Assembly (NCBI GenBank): GCA_028707415.1 | Contig: JAQWBC010000030.1 | Location: forward strand, 1 to 8,444 | Origin: Candidatus Izemoplasmatales bacterium | GTDB lineage: Bacteria; Bacillota_I; Bacilli_A; Izemoplasmatales; Hujiaoplasmataceae | Length of the DNA stretch: 8,444 nt | Direction of reading: 5' to 3' | Shown: positions 5,139 to 8,444 of the stretch, piece by piece | How positions within the stretch are numbered: position 1 is the stretch's first letter | How the letters are laid out: the number at the start of each line of letters is the position of its first letter | Translations under genes and position numbers: made by a program | Notes under the pieces: generated by a model | What the model was told of the DNA's origin: nothing | The model's input: only the letters and a program-made list of their open reading frames with translations | Databases searched by the model: none

Positions 5139-6399
5139 AATCGACAATCCGCACCGTATCACCATTTTTGATGTTAATTTTTCTTAGTTCATCATCAACG
5201 CCCATTTGTCGCAAACAACGAGCAAGATGTTTAATTGATTCCTCATTGCCAAATCTTGTCTTTTGAAACATCCTGGTAATTCTCGGACCGAATGCTTCAA
5301 AAACATGTTCGCTCAGTTGGCGGACGGTAAAACCTGGATCAGCTGGGTTAAAATCGTAAAGAACCTCATCGGGAATCTCGCTATCTTCATAGATGTTAAA
5401 TAATGGAGTTTTGTTTAGCAAATCAATGATGGCATGTAATAACGGTTTCAAACCGGTTTTAGTAAGCGCGGAAATGGGAATGATTTTGATTTCATTTCCC
5501 ATCTGCGATTGAAGTTCTTTTAAGCGCTCATCAGCTTTAGGGGTATCCATTTTATTAGCCACAATTATTTGCGGTCTTTGGCTCAATTGATACCGGTACT
5601 CAGCGAGTTCGTGATTGATTGTCAGATAATCATCATAAGGATCGCGACCAGAGGCTTCGGAAATGTCAATAATATGAACAATGACTCGGGTTCTTTCAAT
5701 ATGTCGCAAAAATTGTAGCCCAAGACCGACTCCTTGACTCGCGCCTTTGATGATTCCTGGCATATCAGCCATGACAAAACTGCGGATACCTTCAACATCG
5801 ACTACACCTAAATTTGGCACAAGCGTAGTGAACGGGTAATCGGCAATCTTCGGTTTGGAACCAGATACAACGCTAATTAATGTTGATTTTCCAACACTTG
5901 GGAAACCAATAAGACCAACATCAGCTAATAGTCTCAGTTCGATCCTGAGGTTGCGAGTGATACCGGGTTCACCGTTTTCTTGAATATAAGGAGCTTGATT
6001 GCGTGAAGTGGCAAAGTGGGTATTTCCGCGTCCACCTTTGCCGCCTTTGGCGATGATACTCTCTTGGTTGTGCTTAGTCAGATCACATAGTATAGCGTTC
6101 GTTTCTTCATCATATACAATCGTTCCAACAGGGACGGGGATAATGACATCGGCACCATCTGCACCAGTCATGTTTTTTGATCCACCATTATCACCGGCGT
6201 CAGCGATAATTCGTTTTTGATAACGCAAATCTAATAGGGTTGACAAACCTTCATCAGCACGGAAAATGACGCTACCACCTTTGCCACCATCACCACCGTA
6301 AGGACCGCCCATCGGGACGTACTTTTCTCTTCGCCAGCCGATGATTCCATCGCCACCCTTGCCAGATTTAACCATTAATGTAACTTCATCGACAAACAT
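5116..6399 (-). CDS. obgE: Obg-family GTPase (ObgE/CgtA)
   Basis: Obg is an essential GTPase that binds the large ribosomal subunit in late assembly and links growth to stress signals. The 427 residues show all three domains. The glycine-rich Obg domain (1 to about 158) includes FRREKY-like WRREKYVPMGGPYGGDGG and KGGKGGRGN. The G domain follows with G1 GFPSVGKST (165-173), switch I FTTLVPNLG, G3 ADMPG (Asp212), G4 NKMD (282-285) and G5 ISAL. The C-terminal OCT domain (from about 350) ends EFEFID, as in Bacillus Obg. Most homologues have PGLIEGA in switch II; here it reads PGIIKGA, with Lys for Glu. The start at 6399 gives the family's MFVDEV beginning. An in-frame ATG at 6408 (adding MNV) lies better for a weak GGGATGTG site and is possible. 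The gene overlaps the methyltransferase start. Confidence 0.96.
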   Translation of the reverse strand: MFVDEVTLMVKSGKGGDGIIGWRREKYVPMGGPYGGDGGKGGSVIFRADEGLSTLLDLRYQKRIIADAGDNGGSKNMTGADGADVIIPVPVGTIVYDEETNAILCDLTKHNQESIIAKGGKGGRGNTHFATSRNQAPYIQENGEPGITRNLRIELRLLADVGLIGFPSVGKSTLISVVSGSKPKIADYPFTTLVPNLGVVDVEGIRSFVMADMPGIIKGASQGVGLGLQFLRHIERTRVIVHIIDISEASGRDPYDDYLTINHELAEYRYQLSQRPQIIVANKMDTPKADERLKELQSQMGNEIKIIPISALTKTGLKPLLHAIIDLLNKTPLFNIYEDSEIPDEVLYDFNPADPGFTVRQLSEHVFEAFGPRITRMFQKTRFGNEESIKHLARCLRQMGVDDELRKINIKNGDTVRIVDYEFEFID

Positions 6400-6416
6400 T
6401 ACATTCACATCCCATC

Positions 6417-6441
6417 GACCACAGCTTGTTATCTGCTGGTC
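6417..6441 (-). promoter_or_regulatory. Imperfect hairpin ahead of obgE
   Basis: On the - strand GACCA pairs with TGGTC, and GC with GC after a two-base bulge, around a nine-base loop. It fills much of the 54-base space between the acetyltransferase stop and the obgE start. No T-run follows, so it is not a terminator; it might slow polymerase or protect the obgE message. It may also be chance. Confidence 0.25.
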
Positions 6442-6453
6442 TTAAGCAAAATA

Positions 6454-6942
6454 CTAATTTTTTTCAAAAACTAATTCGAACGCATCGCGATTGATTGCGG
6501 TTAGATATCCTGATTCTTTAAAACCAAAAGCAAGTAATATCTTTTTCATGCGGATATTATCCGGATGCGTATCAACTTTTATCGAGTCATAACCGTTCTT
6601 AGAAATATAATCAATGGCAAATTGTATTAAAACGGTTCCGATCCCTTTTCCTAAATATCCAGGATCAACCATCATTCGATGAATTACTTGAGAGTGAGTA
6701 CAACGCCAAGTAATGGTTTGATATGTTTCATCGTCGATATCGAGAAGCGAAATTGAACCAACGATGTTTCCCGCGATTTCACAGATATATAACCCGTTTT
6801 TTTTAAGATCATTTGCAAAATGTTGACGAGTTGGATATATATTAGACCATTGATCAATCCCGTGTCGGTGAAGGTTATCAGCGACCATGCGAGCCATTTT
6901 GTCTAAAATATCTAAATCATCGTTATTGGCTTTGCGAATCAT
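6454..6942 (-). CDS. GNAT-family N-acetyltransferase, substrate unknown
   Basis: This is a predicted acetyl-CoA-dependent N-acetyltransferase of 162 residues forming a single GNAT domain. The N-terminal IRKANNDDLDIL fits the first strand and helix of the fold. Motif A, HRMMVDPGYLGKGIGTVLI (about 88-106), carries the pyrophosphate-binding GxGxG-like GKGIG. Motif B follows with DTHPDNIRMKKILLAFGFKESGYL (about 124-147), the Asn and Gly-Phe pattern seen in most members. His24, His27 and the QWSNIYPT segment resemble the substrate side of uncharacterised Bacillota acetyltransferases. The start is the ATG behind GGAGG; an in-frame TTG at 6954 overlaps that site and is rejected. It lies 14 bases behind galK and so shares its transcript. 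Whether it acts on proteins, amines or antibiotics cannot be told. Confidence 0.87.
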   Translation of the reverse strand: MIRKANNDDLDILDKMARMVADNLHRHGIDQWSNIYPTRQHFANDLKKNGLYICEIAGNIVGSISLLDIDDETYQTITWRCTHSQVIHRMMVDPGYLGKGIGTVLIQFAIDYISKNGYDSIKVDTHPDNIRMKKILLAFGFKESGYLTAINRDAFELVFEKN

Positions 6943-6947
6943 ATTTG

Positions 6948-6952
6948 CCTCC
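6948..6952 (-). promoter_or_regulatory. Ribosome binding site that fixes the acetyltransferase start
   Basis: GGAGG on the - strand sits five bases ahead of ATG 6942, in the 14-base space after the galK stop. Confidence 0.85.
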
Positions 6953-6956
6953 AAAG

Positions 6957-8123
6957 TTAATTGGTGATTTCCCGAGTTCCGTCGGAAGACTTGGCAATAT
7001 ATACTTCCGCATCGATTCCGAATGTTGTTTTATATTGAGCAATTACGTTTGCTTGGAATTGGTAAATGTCGGTATATTTAACAATATTAACAGTACATCC
7101 GCCAAATCCAGCTCCGGTCATTCGTGAACCGATACTTCCATTTTCTAAAGCAACATTAACAAGATAATCCAGTTCTGGACAAGAGACTTCATAATCATTA
7201 GATAGTGACCAATGTGAGGCAATCATTGCTTCTCCAAAAGCGTGAAGATCACCGGCTAAAAGCTGGTGATTCGCATTAATCGTTCTAGCATTCTCAGTCA
7301 CGGCATGTTTTACACGACGATATAGAACCGTGTCGAAAAGAAAAATCGCATACTTTTGGAACTGCTCTTCATTAAGGTCGCATAATTCACTAATTGGCAA
7401 ATATCTTTGAAGAATTTTTTTGGCAGCATCACATTCCAAGCGGCGTTCATTATATTTCGAATCAATTAATCCTCGCTTGACATTAGAATTGACAATCACA
7501 AAGGCATATTTTGGTTGCTTCAAAGGAACATAAGTGTATTCAAGGGTGATACAGTCTAATAATAAAGCATTATCAGCTTTTCCGTGGGCAATTACGAATT
7601 GATCCATAATACCGCAGTTGACGCCGATATATTCATTTTCGACTTTTTTACAAAGGATTGCTAATGCTTTTTTGCTCATACCTAGATGAAAAAGCTCGTT
7701 CATCATTACGGCAATCAACAGTTCTATTGAGGCGCTCGATGATAAACCGGCACCGTTAGGAAGATCGCCGGTAATCGCGATATCAAATCCCGAAGTAATC
7801 GGTTTTTTTTCTTGTAGTAATTCGCGAATGACTCCCTTTACATAATTTGCCCATAAATGAGCATCCTGGTATTCTAAATTATCGATTGAGACTGATATAA
7901 TTCCCGCTGAAGCAAAATTCTCTGAATATAAGTTGATAAGTCGATCGGTTCTTAAAGTGATTGCTCCATAAGTGCCGATATTCAAAGCGCACGGAAAAAC
8001 AAACCCGCCGTTATAGTCGATGTGTTCGCCAATCAAATTTACACGTCCGGGAGAGAAAAACAACCTTGGAGAAGTTTTAGTGCCAAAGATTTTGGCATAA
8101 AGTACTCGAATTTTATTCTTCAT
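6957..8123 (-). CDS. galK: Galactokinase GalK
   Basis: GalK phosphorylates alpha-D-galactose to galactose 1-phosphate with ATP, the first committed step of the Leloir pathway, in the cytoplasm. The 388 residues match the family length. The galactokinase signature GRVNLIGEHIDYNGG (26-40) holds the sugar-binding Glu33, His34 and Asp36. The GHMP ATP-binding motif LPNGAGLSSSAS spans 121-132. NCGIMDQF carries the catalytic-base Asp174, and the third GHMP motif SRMTGAGFGGC (333-343) is intact. The galactokinase signature favours GalK over mevalonate or homoserine kinases; N-acetylgalactosamine kinase is a less likely alternative. The start has AAGGAG at 8129-8134, five bases ahead of ATG. The gene has its own promoter and leads into the acetyltransferase. 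galT and galE are not visible. Confidence 0.94.
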   Translation of the reverse strand: MKNKIRVLYAKIFGTKTSPRLFFSPGRVNLIGEHIDYNGGFVFPCALNIGTYGAITLRTDRLINLYSENFASAGIISVSIDNLEYQDAHLWANYVKGVIRELLQEKKPITSGFDIAITGDLPNGAGLSSSASIELLIAVMMNELFHLGMSKKALAILCKKVENEYIGVNCGIMDQFVIAHGKADNALLLDCITLEYTYVPLKQPKYAFVIVNSNVKRGLIDSKYNERRLECDAAKKILQRYLPISELCDLNEEQFQKYAIFLFDTVLYRRVKHAVTENARTINANHQLLAGDLHAFGEAMIASHWSLSNDYEVSCPELDYLVNVALENGSIGSRMTGAGFGGCTVNIVKYTDIYQFQANVIAQYKTTFGIDAEVYIAKSSDGTREITN

Positions 8124-8147
8124 GACTACTCCTTATACTACAGAATG

Positions 8148-8176
8148 ATTATAACGCAAAATCACGGATTATGCAA
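8148..8176 (-). promoter_or_regulatory. Promoter of galK-acetyltransferase
   Basis: On the - strand a perfect TATAAT (8148-8153) lies 17 bases behind TTGCAT (8171-8176), a partial match to TTGACA. The predicted start is near 8141, about 18 bases ahead of the galK ATG, so the leader is short and leaves no room for a riboswitch. Because rpmA ends in a terminator, galK needs this promoter. Confidence 0.75.
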
Positions 8177-8199
8177 TTATCTCAACAGATACACTTGAT

Positions 8200-8226
8200 A
8201 AAAAAAACAGGTCGTCGACCTGTTTT
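8200..8226 (-). terminator. Terminator of rpmA
   Basis: AAACAGGTC 8205-8213 and GACCTGTTT 8217-8225 form a 9-bp stem with a three-base loop. The A-run at 8200-8207 becomes a T-run on the - strand. The stem reaches into the rpmA TAA stop codon. Confidence 0.9.
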
Positions 8227-8444
8227 ATTCCTGCGGGTATACGGATGCTTGCTTTTTATCTTTGCCAAGACGTTCGAACTTTACAATGCCGTCTATCGTG
8301 GCGAATAAAGTATCATCTTTACCGATGCCGACGTTCGTTCCAGCGTGAATCTTAGTCCCGCGTTGACGGAAGATAATCGATCCAGCAGTACAAACTTGTC
8401 CATCCGATAACTTAGCTCCTAAACGTCTGCCAGCGGAATCACGA
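8225..8444 (-). CDS. rpmA: 50S ribosomal protein L27, 5' end outside the window
   Basis: L27 is a small basic protein of the large subunit whose N-terminal tail reaches the peptidyl transferase centre. The last 72 residues are visible, in the - strand frame whose first whole codon starts at 8443. They carry the family core RDSAGRRLGAKLSDGQ, the signature IIFRQRGTKIHAGTNVGIG and the C-terminal TLFATIDGIVKFERLGKD, ending VYPQE. The missing part is the roughly 20-residue N-terminal segment. In Bacillota rpmA usually follows rplU and a small cysteine protease gene (ysxB/prp) that removes the L27 leader; those would lie to the right of this window. The gene ends in a terminator, which separates it from galK. 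Confidence 0.95.
   Translation of the reverse strand, partial: RDSAGRRLGAKLSDGQVCTAGSIIFRQRGTKIHAGTNVGIGKDDTLFATIDGIVKFERLGKDKKQASVYPQE

Noticed and set aside
5999..6220. Forward frame opposite obgE, proline-rich
   Set aside because: It mirrors the glycine-rich Obg domain; antisense of Gly codons gives Pro and Ser, so it is an artefact.
6430..6480. A possible obgE promoter (TTGAAA then TAAGAC, 17 bases apart, on the - strand)
   Set aside because: The -10 candidate matches only three of six bases, so the support is too weak.
6945..7127. Forward frame opposite the end of galK
   Set aside because: It is antisense to the third GHMP motif and has no ribosome site.
1..8444. Mycoplasma-type code with TGA as tryptophan
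   Set aside because: TGA ends nadB and the methyltransferase at sensible places, and tryptophan residues in conserved positions are TGG.

Overview
This window comes from a moderately AT-rich bacterium, most likely Bacillota or the related wall-less lineages. Coding regions are close to 40 percent G+C by eye and the gaps are much richer in A and T. Shine-Dalgarno sites are of the GGAGG/GAGGTGAT type, promoters carry TATAAT -10 boxes (two of them TGA-extended), and genes end in short hairpins followed by T-runs. TGA is a stop codon (nadB and the methyltransferase end with it) and tryptophan is TGG, so this is the standard bacterial code and not the Mycoplasma code. Having nadB, ruvA, obgE and rpmA so close together recalls the Bacillus region that holds rplU-rpmA-obg, nadB and ruvAB, although it is rearranged here. 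I cannot name the species.

Layout on the + strand: the 3' part of nadB (L-aspartate oxidase, cut by the window edge) overlaps a PHP-family phosphatase of the histidinol-phosphatase type, which ends in a strong terminator. A gap of about 540 bases follows. It has no convincing gene, but it holds several hairpins, a terminator-like element and an unassigned TATAAT palindrome. After it comes a type I asparaginase with its own extended -10 promoter, and then a terminator that can serve both strands.

Layout on the - strand, reading right to left from the window end: rpmA (ribosomal protein L27, 5' end outside the window) with its own terminator; a new promoter driving galK and a GNAT acetyltransferase 14 bases behind it; obgE; a zinc-ribbon SAM methyltransferase whose start overlaps the end of obgE; a terminator; an AT-rich gap of about 340 bases; and ruvA with its own promoter, not followed by ruvB.

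Functionally the window mixes translation and ribosome assembly (L27, Obg), recombination repair (RuvA), NAD synthesis (NadB, with asparaginase a possible local source of aspartate), galactose entry (GalK) and two enzymes of unknown substrate. Most of it is ordinary core gene content. The least explained parts are the 1975-2440 gap, the AT-rich gap upstream of ruvA, and the placement of galK plus the acetyltransferase between rpmA and obgE. I found no tRNA, rRNA, CRISPR array, intact insertion sequence or clear defence system.
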